From: Thioalkalivibrio sp. XN8 | GTDB lineage: Bacteria; Pseudomonadota; Gammaproteobacteria; Steroidobacterales; XN24 | Direction of reading: 5' to 3' | DNA length: 64,000 bases | NCBI RefSeq assembly: GCF_011058255.1 | Contig: NZ_JAALFH010000060.1 | Location: 62,001 to 126,000, forward strand | Shown: positions 17,058 to 25,763 of the stretch, piece after piece | How the letters are laid out: the number at the start of each line of letters is the position of its first letter | How positions within the stretch are numbered: the stretch's first letter is position 1 | The notes under the pieces: generated by a model | What the model was told of the DNA's origin: nothing | Databases searched by the model: none | The model's input: only the letters and a program-made list of their open reading frames with translations | Made by a program: the position numbers and the translations under genes

Positions 17058-17747
17058 GTGATCCGCTTCGAGCAGGTCTTCAAGCGCTACCCCGGCGGCC
17101 GCGACGCCCTGCGCGATTTGAGCTTGCGCATCGCCGAGGGCGAGATGGTGTTCCTCACCGGCCACTCGGGCGCCGGCAAGAGCACGCTGCTGAAGCTCAT
17201 CGCCTGCATCGAGCGGCCGACGCGCGGCCAGGTGCTCATCGGCGGCCGCAACACCGCCGGCATTTCGCGGCGCCAGGTGCCGGCCCATCGGCGCCGCATC
17301 GGCATGGTGTTCCAGGACCACAAGCTGCTGGCCGATCGCACGGTGTTCGACAATGTCGGCCTCCCGCTGGTGATCGCCGGCGTGGGCACCCGCGAGACCG
17401 GCCGGCGGGTGCGCGCGGCGCTCGACCAGGTGGGGCTGCTGGGCAAGGAAGGCCTGCCGCCGGTCATGCTCTCGCAGGGCGAGCAGCAGCGTGTCGGCAT
17501 CGCCCGCGCCATTGCCGCCCGCCCGCCGCTGCTCATCGCCGACGAGCCGACGGGCAACCTGGACCCCGACCTGTCACTGGAGATCATGTACCTGTTCGCG
17601 CGCCTCAACCGCGTCGGCACGACGGTGCTGGTGGCGAGCCACGACCTGCCGCTGCTGGAGCGCATGGGCCATCGCCGCATCGCGCTCGGCGACGGCCGAC
17701 TCATCGAGGACCTGGACCATGCCTTCCCGGGCGCCCCGCCGCAGTAA
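17058..17747 (+). CDS. ftsE: Cell-division ATP-binding protein FtsE
   Basis: A 229-residue ABC ATPase that works with FtsX to control septal peptidoglycan hydrolases. It has Walker A GHSGAGKST, the Q-loop FQDHKLL, and Walker B LLIADEPTGNLD with the H-loop ASHD. The signature motif reads LSQGEQQRVGIARA rather than the usual LSGGEQQRV. The start is a GTG at 17058, four bases after the ftsY stop; no ATG suits. The end overlaps ftsX by 29 bases. Confidence 0.95.
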   Translation: MIRFEQVFKRYPGGRDALRDLSLRIAEGEMVFLTGHSGAGKSTLLKLIACIERPTRGQVLIGGRNTAGISRRQVPAHRRRIGMVFQDHKLLADRTVFDNVGLPLVIAGVGTRETGRRVRAALDQVGLLGKEGLPPVMLSQGEQQRVGIARAIAARPPLLIADEPTGNLDPDLSLEIMYLFARLNRVGTTVLVASHDLPLLERMGHRRIALGDGRLIEDLDHAFPGAPPQ

Positions 17748-18774
17748 GCCCGGCGGCGCGCGCCGCCGGCGCCGGCCGCCCCTCCTGGGGCGCCTGGCAG
17801 ACCTGCGGCTGCCGCGGCTCGCGCTGCGCCTCCCCCGGTGGGGCGGCCTCGGCCTTGTGCGCAGCTGGACCCGCCTGCACGCCCAGACCCTGGTCGGCTC
17901 GCTCGGGCGCCTCGCCCGCCAGCCGCTGGGGACGGCCATGACCATCGCCGTCATCGGCATCGCGCTGGCCCTGCCCGTCAGCCTCTACCTGCTGGTGGAC
18001 AATCTGCAGGGCGTGTCGGGACACTGGGAAGAGGGCATCGAGGTCTCGCTGTACCTCGAGCCGGGCCAGCCCCTGGCGCAGGCCCGCAGCATGGCGGACG
18101 AGATCGCGGGCTGGGAGGAAGTGGGCGCCACCGGGCTGGTCAGCGCCGAAGCGGCGCTGGAGGAATTCCGCGCCGGCTCCGGGCTCGGCGACGCCCTCGG
18201 CGCCCTCGAGCACAACCCGTTGCCCCACCTGGTCACCGTCCGCCCGGCCCCCGGCCACGACTCGCCGGAGGCCATCGAAGCCCTGGCGGAGCGGCTCCGG
18301 GCGCTGCCCGAGGCCGACCTGGTACAGGCCGACGCGGACTGGGTGCGCCGCCTGTTCGCCATGCTGGAGATCGCCCGGCGGCTGGCCGCCATGGCCGCCC
18401 TGCTGCTGGCGGTGGGCGTGCTGGTCATCGTGGGCAACACCATCCGGCTCGACATCCAGAACCGGCGCCAGGAGATCGAGGTGATGAAGCTGGTCGGCGG
18501 GACCGACGGCTTCATCCGGCGGCCGCTGCTCTACGGCGGGACCTGGTACGGGCTCGGCGGGGCGCTGGCGGCGCTGCTCATCGTCCAGGCCGGGCTCTGG
18601 GCGCTCGCCGACCCGGTCGCGCGCCTGGCGGGGCTGTACGGCTCGGGCTTCCGGCCGGCGGGACTGGGGCTGGCAGGGGCCCTGTTCCTGCTCGGCGCGG
18701 GCACCGCGCTGGGCTGGCTGGGCGCGTGGGTCTCCGCCACCCGCCACCTCCGCCGCGTGGAGCCGGGGCTCTGA
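17719..18774 (+). CDS. ftsX: Cell-division membrane protein FtsX
   Basis: A 351-residue inner-membrane partner of FtsE. A long basic, Arg-rich cytoplasmic tail comes first. The first membrane helix lies at about residues 74-95. It is followed by a periplasmic domain that begins with EVSLYLEPGQPL and is thought to touch hydrolase activators. Three more helices lie at about 220-241, 274-295 and 313-337. IVGNTIRLDIQNRRQEIEVMKLVGGTDGFIRRPLLYGG is a family signature. The ATG at 17719 lies inside the end of ftsE. Confidence 0.94.
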   Translation: MPSRAPRRSKPGGARRRRRPPLLGRLADLRLPRLALRLPRWGGLGLVRSWTRLHAQTLVGSLGRLARQPLGTAMTIAVIGIALALPVSLYLLVDNLQGVSGHWEEGIEVSLYLEPGQPLAQARSMADEIAGWEEVGATGLVSAEAALEEFRAGSGLGDALGALEHNPLPHLVTVRPAPGHDSPEAIEALAERLRALPEADLVQADADWVRRLFAMLEIARRLAAMAALLLAVGVLVIVGNTIRLDIQNRRQEIEVMKLVGGTDGFIRRPLLYGGTWYGLGGALAALLIVQAGLWALADPVARLAGLYGSGFRPAGLGLAGALFLLGAGTALGWLGAWVSATRHLRRVEPGL

Positions 18775-18819
18775 GGCAAGGCGCTGAATCTGTGACGGTT
18801 TTCTCGTCCTGAGTTCCCG

Positions 18820-18847
18820 GGAACCCCGGCCGTCCTTAGCACTCTAA
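18820..18847 (+). promoter_or_regulatory. Putative sigma-E-type promoter of rpoH
   Basis: GGAACCC at 18820-18826 and CTCTAA at 18842-18847 are separated by 15 bases. This resembles the envelope-stress sigma-E pattern (GGAACTT-N15/16-GTCTAA). E. coli rpoH also has a sigma-E promoter. The call rests on similarity seen by eye. The -10 element lies inside the CIRCE repeat. Confidence 0.5.
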
Positions 18848-18862
18848 CAGTTCGAGTGCTAA
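18836..18862. promoter_or_regulatory. CIRCE operator (HrcA-binding site) before rpoH
   Basis: TTAGCACTC at 18836-18844 and GAGTGCTAA at 18854-18862 form a perfect inverted repeat with a nine-base spacer. This is exactly the CIRCE consensus recognised by the heat-shock repressor HrcA. It ends 26 bases before the rpoH start and overlaps the putative -10 element, so bound HrcA would block transcription. HrcA itself is not in the window. Confidence 0.93.
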
Positions 18863-18888
18863 AATCCGGCGCCTATGGGAGGCAACAC

Positions 18889-19773
<885 letters not shown>

Positions 19774-19797
19774 CGACGCTCGCGGCGGCCGTTTCCG

Positions 19798-20469
19798 TTA
19801 GCCCGTGATCGGCGACAGCCGGATTTCGACCCGCCGGTTGAGCGCGCGTCCCTCAGCGGTGCTGTTGTCGGCGACCGGCTGCGTCTGCCCGCGCCCGAAG
19901 GCCAGGATGCGCTGCTGGTCGACCCCGCGATTGACGAGGTAGGTCGCGACGGTGGCCGCCCGGCGCTCGGACAGCGCCTGGTTGTATTCGGCCGAACCGG
20001 TGCTGTCCGTGTGGCCCGTCACTTCGACCACCGTCTTGTCGAACTTCTGCGCCACCAGCGCAACCGAATCCAGCACGCCGAAAAACCCCGCCTTGAGATC
20101 CGAGCTGTCGGTCTCGAAGGTGACGTTGCCGGGCATGTTGAGAATGATCTCCTCGCCCACGCGGGTCACGCTGACGCCGGTGCCCGAGAGTTGCCGGCGC
20201 AGCTCGGCTTCCTGCTGGTCCATGTAGTTGCCGACGGCCCCGCCGGCCAGCGCACCGGCGCCGCCGAGAATCAGCGCGCGCTTGCGCCGCTCCTTGGAGT
20301 CGTCGCCGGTCAGGATGCCCAGCAGGACACCGGCGCCGGCGCCGATGGCCGCGCCCTTGGTAGCGCTGGCTGTCTTCTCTTCGCCGGTGTACGGATCGAT
20401 GGTCTGGCAGCCGGCCACCAGGGTGGCGGCGACGGCGGCCAGGAACAAACGTTGCATGCGGGATGCCAT
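19798..20469 (-). CDS. OmpA-family lipoprotein with glycine zipper (YiaD-like)
   Basis: A 223-residue lipoprotein. The signal peptide ends in LVAGC, and the mature protein begins with CQTIDPYTGE. A glycine-zipper segment (GAAIGAGAGVLLGILTG and LGGAGALAGGAVGNYMDQQEAELR) follows. The C-terminal OmpA/MotB domain, about residues 110-220, has the peptidoglycan-binding motif TGHTDSTGSAEYNQALSERRA and NRRVEI. It should link the outer membrane to the cell wall. GGGAG lies upstream of the ATG at 20469; MQRLF at 20457 is an alternative start. Confidence 0.9.
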   Translation of the reverse strand: MASRMQRLFLAAVAATLVAGCQTIDPYTGEEKTASATKGAAIGAGAGVLLGILTGDDSKERRKRALILGGAGALAGGAVGNYMDQQEAELRRQLSGTGVSVTRVGEEIILNMPGNVTFETDSSDLKAGFFGVLDSVALVAQKFDKTVVEVTGHTDSTGSAEYNQALSERRAATVATYLVNRGVDQQRILAFGRGQTQPVADNSTAEGRALNRRVEIRLSPITG

Positions 20470-20592
20470 GGTTTTCTCCCTTCGTCGTGTTTTACGCGGC
20501 CGCTGCGGGGGTTCCGCCGCCGACGGCTTGTGATAGTTTCTCAGACCGCTGCGCCGGGCGCGTGTTCCGGCCACTGCCAGGAGAGAGGATCG

Positions 20593-21060
20593 ATGCGGAG
20601 CATACACCAGTGGCTGGACGAGTACGGCGAGAGCCACCAGGACCCGGTTAACAAGCGGATTCACTGGATCTGCGTGCCCGCCATCGTGCTCAGCGTGATC
20701 GGGCTGCTGTGGTCCATTCCGGTGCCGGCCGCCTTCGCCGCGATTTCGCCGGCGCTGAACTGGGCCGTGCTTCTCGCCATGGCGGCCGTGGTCTATTACT
20801 TCATTCTCTCGGTGCCGCTGGCGCTCGGCGCCGCCGCGGTGCTGTTGCTGCTGCTGCTCGCGGCCGCCGGCCTCGACCGCCTGGCCGTCCCGCTGTGGCT
20901 GACGTCCATCGTGATCTTCGTCGTGGCCTGGATCGGGCAGTTCATCGGCCATCAAATCGAGGGACGCAAGCCCTCGTTCTTCAAGGACCTGCAGTTCCTG
21001 ATGATCGGCCCGCTGTGGCTCCTGGCGGCCGCCTACCGCGCCGCCGGGCTGCGCTACTGA
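20593..21060 (+). CDS. DUF962/Mpo1-like membrane protein
   Basis: A 155-residue protein with about four membrane helices. MRSIHQWLDEYGESHQDPVNKRIHWICVP and the later IGQFIGHQIEGRKPSFF mark the DUF962 family. Yeast member Mpo1 is an iron-dependent dioxygenase that shortens 2-hydroxy fatty acids, and the conserved His residues here (SH, IHW, GH) fit that metal site. Whether the bacterial protein does the same is not known to me. A GGAGAGAGG site precedes the ATG. It is divergent from the OmpA lipoprotein. Confidence 0.85.
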   Translation: MRSIHQWLDEYGESHQDPVNKRIHWICVPAIVLSVIGLLWSIPVPAAFAAISPALNWAVLLAMAAVVYYFILSVPLALGAAAVLLLLLLAAAGLDRLAVPLWLTSIVIFVVAWIGQFIGHQIEGRKPSFFKDLQFLMIGPLWLLAAAYRAAGLRY

Positions 21061-21135
21061 GCCAGCGCGCGCGATAGAATGTGGCCCTTCGCCGGGATGC
21101 TGATCCCGGCACCACGAATCCCGGAGAGTTCCAGC

Positions 21136-22299
21136 GTGAGTTCCGTCAACCCCCTCGACTTCTACGATGTCCGCGGCCAGCTCAGCGAGGACGAGCAGAT
21201 GGTGCAGGACACCGTCGCCCGCTTCACCGACGAGAAAGTGCTGCCGGTGATCCGGGAGTGCTTCGAGGAACACCGCTTCCCGGCCGAGCTGGTGCCGGAA
21301 ATTGCTGCACTCGGCCTGCTCGGCTCCTCCCTGGAAGGCTACGGCTGCGCCGCCCTCAACGGCGTTTCCTACGGCCTCATCTGCCAGGAGCTGGAGCGCG
21401 GCGACTCGGGCATCCGCAGCTTCGTCTCGGTGCAGTCGAGCCTGGTCATGTGGCCGATCCACGCCTACGGCAGCGAAGAGCAGAAGCAGCGCTGGCTGCC
21501 CGCGCTCGCCGCCGGCGAGGCCATCGGTTGCTTCGGGCTGACCGAGCCCCACGGCGGCTCCGATCCGGGGAACATGAAGACGCATGCGAAGCGCGACGGC
21601 GACGACTGGGTGATCAACGGCGCCAAGATGTGGATCACCAACGGCAGCATCGCGGACGTCGCGGTGGTGTGGGCCACGACCGACGAGGGCCTGCGCGGCT
21701 TCCTGGTCGAGAAGGGCACGCCGGGTTTCGAGGCGCCGGAAATCCACCGCAAGTTCTCCCTGCGTGCCTCGGTCACCTCCTCGCTGTTCTTCGACAACGT
21801 GCGCGTGCCGCAGGACAACATGCTGCCCGGCGTGCTCGGCCTGAAGGGCCCGCTGAACTGCCTCACCCAGGCGCGCTACGGCATCACCTGGGGCGCGATC
21901 GGCGCCGCCCAGGCCTGCCTGCGGGAGTCGGTCGACTACGCCAACGACCGCGAGCTGTTCAACCGGCCGGTCTCCCACACCCAGACGGTGCAGCGCCGGC
22001 TGGCCGACATGGCCCGGCGCATCACGACTGCCCAGCTGCTGTCGCTGCAGCTCGGCCGGCTCAAGGATGCCGGCGCCATGAAGCCCGCCCAGGTATCGCT
22101 CGCCAAGTGGAACAATGTGCGCATGGCGCTGGACGTCGCGCGGGACGCGCGCGATATCCTCGGCGGCGCCGGCATCAGCGCCGAGTACTGCCCGATCCGG
22201 CACATGCTGAACCTCGAGAGCGTGATCACCTACGAGGGGACCGAGACCATCCACGAGCTCGTGGTCGGGCGGGAGCTGACGGGTGTCAACGCCTTCTGA
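21136..22299 (+). CDS. gcdH: Glutaryl-CoA dehydrogenase
   Basis: A 387-residue flavoenzyme of the acyl-CoA dehydrogenase family. It oxidises and decarboxylates glutaryl-CoA to crotonyl-CoA in lysine and tryptophan breakdown. IGCFGLTEPHGGSDPGNMKT and WITNGSIADV are general family motifs. ARYGITWGAIGAAQACL and the end YEGTETIHELVVGRELTGVNAF, which carries the catalytic Glu, are specific to GcdH. The GTG at 21136 has GGAGAG seven bases upstream and fits the homologous start, although the frame is open from 21079. Its last 17 bases overlap the next gene. Confidence 0.93.
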   Translation: MSSVNPLDFYDVRGQLSEDEQMVQDTVARFTDEKVLPVIRECFEEHRFPAELVPEIAALGLLGSSLEGYGCAALNGVSYGLICQELERGDSGIRSFVSVQSSLVMWPIHAYGSEEQKQRWLPALAAGEAIGCFGLTEPHGGSDPGNMKTHAKRDGDDWVINGAKMWITNGSIADVAVVWATTDEGLRGFLVEKGTPGFEAPEIHRKFSLRASVTSSLFFDNVRVPQDNMLPGVLGLKGPLNCLTQARYGITWGAIGAAQACLRESVDYANDRELFNRPVSHTQTVQRRLADMARRITTAQLLSLQLGRLKDAGAMKPAQVSLAKWNNVRMALDVARDARDILGGAGISAEYCPIRHMLNLESVITYEGTETIHELVVGRELTGVNAF

Positions 22300-24565
22300 A
22301 GCCGCGCTGGCGAAAAAGGCCGCCCGCGGCATCAACCGCGCGGCGGTCATCGACGCGAACTTCACCCGCTACGTCAGCGGGCTGGCGGCGGCCGGATGCG
22401 CGCCGCCGGAACCGCACGAGACCATCGTCCCCGGCAGCCGGCTGACGGCCGGCGAGTTCCTCGAGATCTTTCGCTGCCAGCTGCAGTCGCGGCACCTCGA
22501 CCTGCAGGCGCGCGAGATGCGGGCCCGCAACGAGGGCTTCTACACCATCGGCAGCGCCGGGCACGAGGCCAACGCCGTGCTCGGCTTCCTCTCGCGCGAG
22601 ACCGACCCGGCGTTCCTGCACTATCGCTCCGGCGGCTTCATGATGGCGCGCCTGGCGAAGGACCCGGAGCGGGACCCGGTCTACGAGACCTGCCTGGCGC
22701 TCGCGGCCAGCAGCGAGGACCCGGTCTCCGGCGGCCGCCACAAGGTCTGGGGCAGCGACCGCCGGCTCTGGGTGCTGCCGCAGACCTCCACCATCGCCAG
22801 CCACCTGCCCAAGGCCCTCGGCACGGCCATCGGACTCGAGCAGGCCAAGCGCCTGCAGCGGCCGCTGCCGCTGCCGGCCGACAGCATTGTCGTGTGCAGC
22901 TTCGGCGACGCCTCGGCGAACCACGCCACCGCGCTGGCCGGCTTCAACGCGGCGCAATGGGCCGCCTACCAGCGGCTGCCCGTGCCGTTGCTGTTCGTCT
23001 GCGAGGACAACGGCATCGGCATTTCCGTGCGCACGCCGGCCGGCTGGATCGAGGCCAGCTTCGCGCGGCGCGAAGGCCTCGACTACTTCGCCGCCGACGG
23101 CACGTCCCCCGGCGAGAGCTTCGAGATCGCCGCACGCGCCGTCGACCACTGCCGCCGGCGCCGCCGGCCGACCTTCCTCCATCTCAGGATGCCGCGCCTG
23201 CTCGGCCATGCCGGCACCGACTGGGAAGGCGACTACCTGGAACTGGCCGCGATCGAGGCCAACGAGGCCCGCGACCCGCTGCTGCCCGCCGCATTGCTGG
23301 CGGTGGAGAGCGGCTGCCTGGCGCCCGCCGAGGTGCTGGCGCTGTACGAGGAAACCCGCGCCCGCGTGGCGGACGCGGCCCGGCGGGCAGCCCGGCGGCC
23401 GCGGCTGGAGTCGGCCGCCGAGGTCGTCGCCACGCTGGCGCCGCTGCGCGCCGACGAGGTCCATGCCGAGGCCGCGCGCCGGCCGGATCCCGCTGATCGC
23501 GCAGCGGTGTTCGGCGGGGAAGCGAGGCTCCCCGAAGCGGGCAGCCCGCGCCATCTCTCGCTGCAGATCAATCGCGCCCTGCACGACCTGATGGCAACGT
23601 ATCCCGAAATGACGCTGTTCGGCGAGGACGTGGCGCGCAAGGGCGGCGTCTATACCGTCACCGCCGGCCTGGCCGCGACCTTCCGCGGCAACCGGGTGTT
23701 CAACACCCTGCTCGACGAGACCACCATCCTCGGCATGGCACAGGGCGCCGCTTACATGGGCCTGCTGCCGTTCCCGGAGATCCAGTACCTGGCCTACTTG
23801 CACAACGCCTGCGACCAGGTCCGCGGCGAAGCCTGCTCGCTGCAGTTCTTCTCCAGCGGCCAGTGGGCCAATCCCATGGTGGTCCGCGTTGCCGGGCTGG
23901 CCTACCAGAAGGGCTTCGGCGGGCACTTCCACAACGACAATTCCTTCACCGCCCTGCGCGACATTCCCGGGCTGGTGGTGGCGTGCCCGTCCCGCGGCGA
24001 CGACGCCGCCGGCATGCTGCGCACCGCCGCGGCGCTGGCGAAGGTGGACGGCCGCGTGGTGCTGTTCCTCGAGCCGATCGCGCTCTACATGACCAAGGAC
24101 CTGTACACGGAGAAGGACGGGGCCTGGCTGTTCCCCTATCCGCCGCCGGGCGAGTTCGTGCCCTTCGGCGCGCCGCGGGCCTATGGCCCGGAAGGCCCGG
24201 CCGCGCTGGTGATCACCTTCGGCAACGGCGTGCGCATGGCGCTGCGCGCCGCGCGCCGGCTGGGACCCGAAGCAGAGATGAAGATCCGTGTGCTCGACCT
24301 GCGCTGGCTCAAGCCCCTCAACGCCGCCGCCATCGTGGCCGAAGCGGACCGCGCCGGGGCGGTGCTGGTGGTGGACGAGGGCCGGCGCAGCGGCGGGATC
24401 GCCGAGGAACTGTTCACCCTGCTGGACGAGCGCGCCCGGCCCGGCCTGCCCAAGGCACGGGTCGCAGGCGAGGACAGCTACATCCCGCTCGGACCGGCGG
24501 CGGACACCGTGCTGGTGGGCGAGGCGCAGGTCGAGGCCGCGCTGCGCGCGCTGCTGGAGTTGTGA
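22283..24565 (+). CDS. Fused E1 (alpha plus beta) of a branched-chain-type 2-oxoacid dehydrogenase
   Basis: A 760-residue thiamine-diphosphate enzyme. The first half resembles the E1 alpha subunit: RNEGFYTIGSAGHEAN at about residue 80-95, and a cofactor motif that reads SFGDASANH in place of the usual GDGxxN. The second half, from about residue 425, is an E1 beta subunit: MTLFGEDVARKGGVY, FNTLLDETTILGMAQGAA and RVLDLRWLKPLN. The family decarboxylates a 2-oxoacid and passes the acyl group to a lipoyl E2, but no E2 or E3 is nearby. It starts at a GTG inside the end of gcdH, so the two are coupled. The substrate is not known. Confidence 0.85.
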   Translation: MSTPSEAALAKKAARGINRAAVIDANFTRYVSGLAAAGCAPPEPHETIVPGSRLTAGEFLEIFRCQLQSRHLDLQAREMRARNEGFYTIGSAGHEANAVLGFLSRETDPAFLHYRSGGFMMARLAKDPERDPVYETCLALAASSEDPVSGGRHKVWGSDRRLWVLPQTSTIASHLPKALGTAIGLEQAKRLQRPLPLPADSIVVCSFGDASANHATALAGFNAAQWAAYQRLPVPLLFVCEDNGIGISVRTPAGWIEASFARREGLDYFAADGTSPGESFEIAARAVDHCRRRRRPTFLHLRMPRLLGHAGTDWEGDYLELAAIEANEARDPLLPAALLAVESGCLAPAEVLALYEETRARVADAARRAARRPRLESAAEVVATLAPLRADEVHAEAARRPDPADRAAVFGGEARLPEAGSPRHLSLQINRALHDLMATYPEMTLFGEDVARKGGVYTVTAGLAATFRGNRVFNTLLDETTILGMAQGAAYMGLLPFPEIQYLAYLHNACDQVRGEACSLQFFSSGQWANPMVVRVAGLAYQKGFGGHFHNDNSFTALRDIPGLVVACPSRGDDAAGMLRTAAALAKVDGRVVLFLEPIALYMTKDLYTEKDGAWLFPYPPPGEFVPFGAPRAYGPEGPAALVITFGNGVRMALRAARRLGPEAEMKIRVLDLRWLKPLNAAAIVAEADRAGAVLVVDEGRRSGGIAEELFTLLDERARPGLPKARVAGEDSYIPLGPAADTVLVGEAQVEAALRALLEL

Positions 24566-24635
24566 CGCCGACCCGGCACAGCAGCCGGCGACCGGGGTAA
24601 TATCGAGATTCACGGTATGCGACCGGGAGCGCCCC

Positions 24636-25037
24636 ATGCCAGCCTCCGCTTCCCACCCCCGGCTCACCCTCTCCGGTATCTCGCAGGTGTCGATGCGCGC
24701 CCTCGACCTGGAACGCGCCGTCGCCTTCTATCGCGACCTGCTCGGCCTGGAACTGCTGTCGGAGCACGAAGGCATGGCCTTCATCCTCGCCGGCTCCGTG
24801 CGCATCATGCTGGCGGTGCCCACGGCCCCGGAATTCGATCACCCGGGCTCGATCCTGTATTTCGACACCAGCGACATCGAGGCCGACTTTGGCGCGCTCA
24901 AGGCGCTCGGCGTCGAGGTGCTGCGGGACCCGTTCGTGGCGCATCGCGAGGGCGATCACGAGTTCCGGCTCGCGTTCTTCCGGGACAGCGAGGGGAATAC
25001 GCTGGGCCTGACCCAGTGGCGCCGCGATGCGGCCTGA
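24636..25037 (+). CDS. Glyoxalase/VOC-fold protein
   Basis: A 133-residue single-domain member of the vicinal-oxygen-chelate superfamily. ISQVSMRALDLERAVAFYRDLLGLELL is the typical first beta-alpha-beta unit. DHEFRLAFFRDSEGNTLGLTQW carries the end motif with a conserved Glu or Asp that may bind metal. The substrate cannot be told. The ATG at 24636 is the most likely start. A TAATAT at 24598-24603 could be a -10 element, but no -35 fits. Confidence 0.85.
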   Translation: MPASASHPRLTLSGISQVSMRALDLERAVAFYRDLLGLELLSEHEGMAFILAGSVRIMLAVPTAPEFDHPGSILYFDTSDIEADFGALKALGVEVLRDPFVAHREGDHEFRLAFFRDSEGNTLGLTQWRRDAA

Positions 25038-25061
25038 AGCGGCGCCGGGGCAACTGATCCG

Positions 25062-25763
25062 GTGAGCCGGCACATCGCCATCGTCGAGGACGAAGCCGCC
25101 ATCCGCGACAATTATGCGGATGCCTTTCGCCGCCATGGGTACCGGGTCAGCACCTACCCGGGGCGCCGCGAGGCGCTCGAAGCCTTCGCCGCGCGGCTGC
25201 CCGACCTGGTGCTGATCGACGTGAGTCTCGGCGCGGAGCCCGAGGGGGGCTTCGAGCTGTGCCGGGAGCTGCGCGCCCGCGCGCCGCGGCTGCCGCTGAT
25301 CTTCCTCACCGCCCGCGACAGCGATTTCGACGCCGTCTCCGGGCTGCGCCTCGGCGCCGACGACTACCTCACCAAGGACATCAGCCTGCCGCACCTGCTG
25401 GCGCGCATCGCCGCACTGTTCCGGCGGCTCGAGGTGCTCGGTGATCCGGCGGGTCCGCAGAACGCCCTGCAGCGCGGCAAGCTCGCGCTCGACACTGAGC
25501 GGCTCGAGGCCCGCTGGAACGGCGCCGACCCGGGCCTTACCCTGACGGAATTCTGGATCGTGCATGCGCTGGCGCGCCATCCCGGGCACGTGAAGAACCG
25601 GCAGCAGCTGATGGAAGCGGCGCGGGTCGTGCTGGATGACGCCACCATCACCTCCCACGTAAAGCGCATCCGCCGCAAGTTCGAAGCGCTGGACCCGGCC
25701 TTCGACGCCATCCAGACGGTCTACGGCCTCGGCTACCGCTGGCGGGACGGCGCCCCCTCATGA
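25062..25763 (+). CDS. pdsR: Response regulator of the proteobacterial dedicated sortase type
   Basis: A 233-residue OmpR-like regulator. The receiver domain has the acidic pair Glu9-Asp10, the phosphorylation site Asp53 (LVLIDVSL), Thr83 and Lys105. LTARDSDFDAVSGLRLGADDYLTKDISLPHLLARIAALFRR is, as I recall, characteristic of the response regulators found beside the dedicated sortase of marine proteobacteria. A winged-helix DNA-binding domain (GLTLTEFWIVHALARHPGHV and TITSHVKRIRRKFE) follows. It starts at a GTG at 25062 and overlaps the kinase gene by four bases. No sortase gene lies in the window. Confidence 0.85.
   Translation: MSRHIAIVEDEAAIRDNYADAFRRHGYRVSTYPGRREALEAFAARLPDLVLIDVSLGAEPEGGFELCRELRARAPRLPLIFLTARDSDFDAVSGLRLGADDYLTKDISLPHLLARIAALFRRLEVLGDPAGPQNALQRGKLALDTERLEARWNGADPGLTLTEFWIVHALARHPGHVKNRQQLMEAARVVLDDATITSHVKRIRRKFEALDPAFDAIQTVYGLGYRWRDGAPS

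Noticed and set aside
19798-20469. The OmpA-like lipoprotein as the sortase-associated PdsO
   Set aside because: It is a standard glycine-zipper YiaD-type protein, about 4.6 kb from the regulator and on the other strand.
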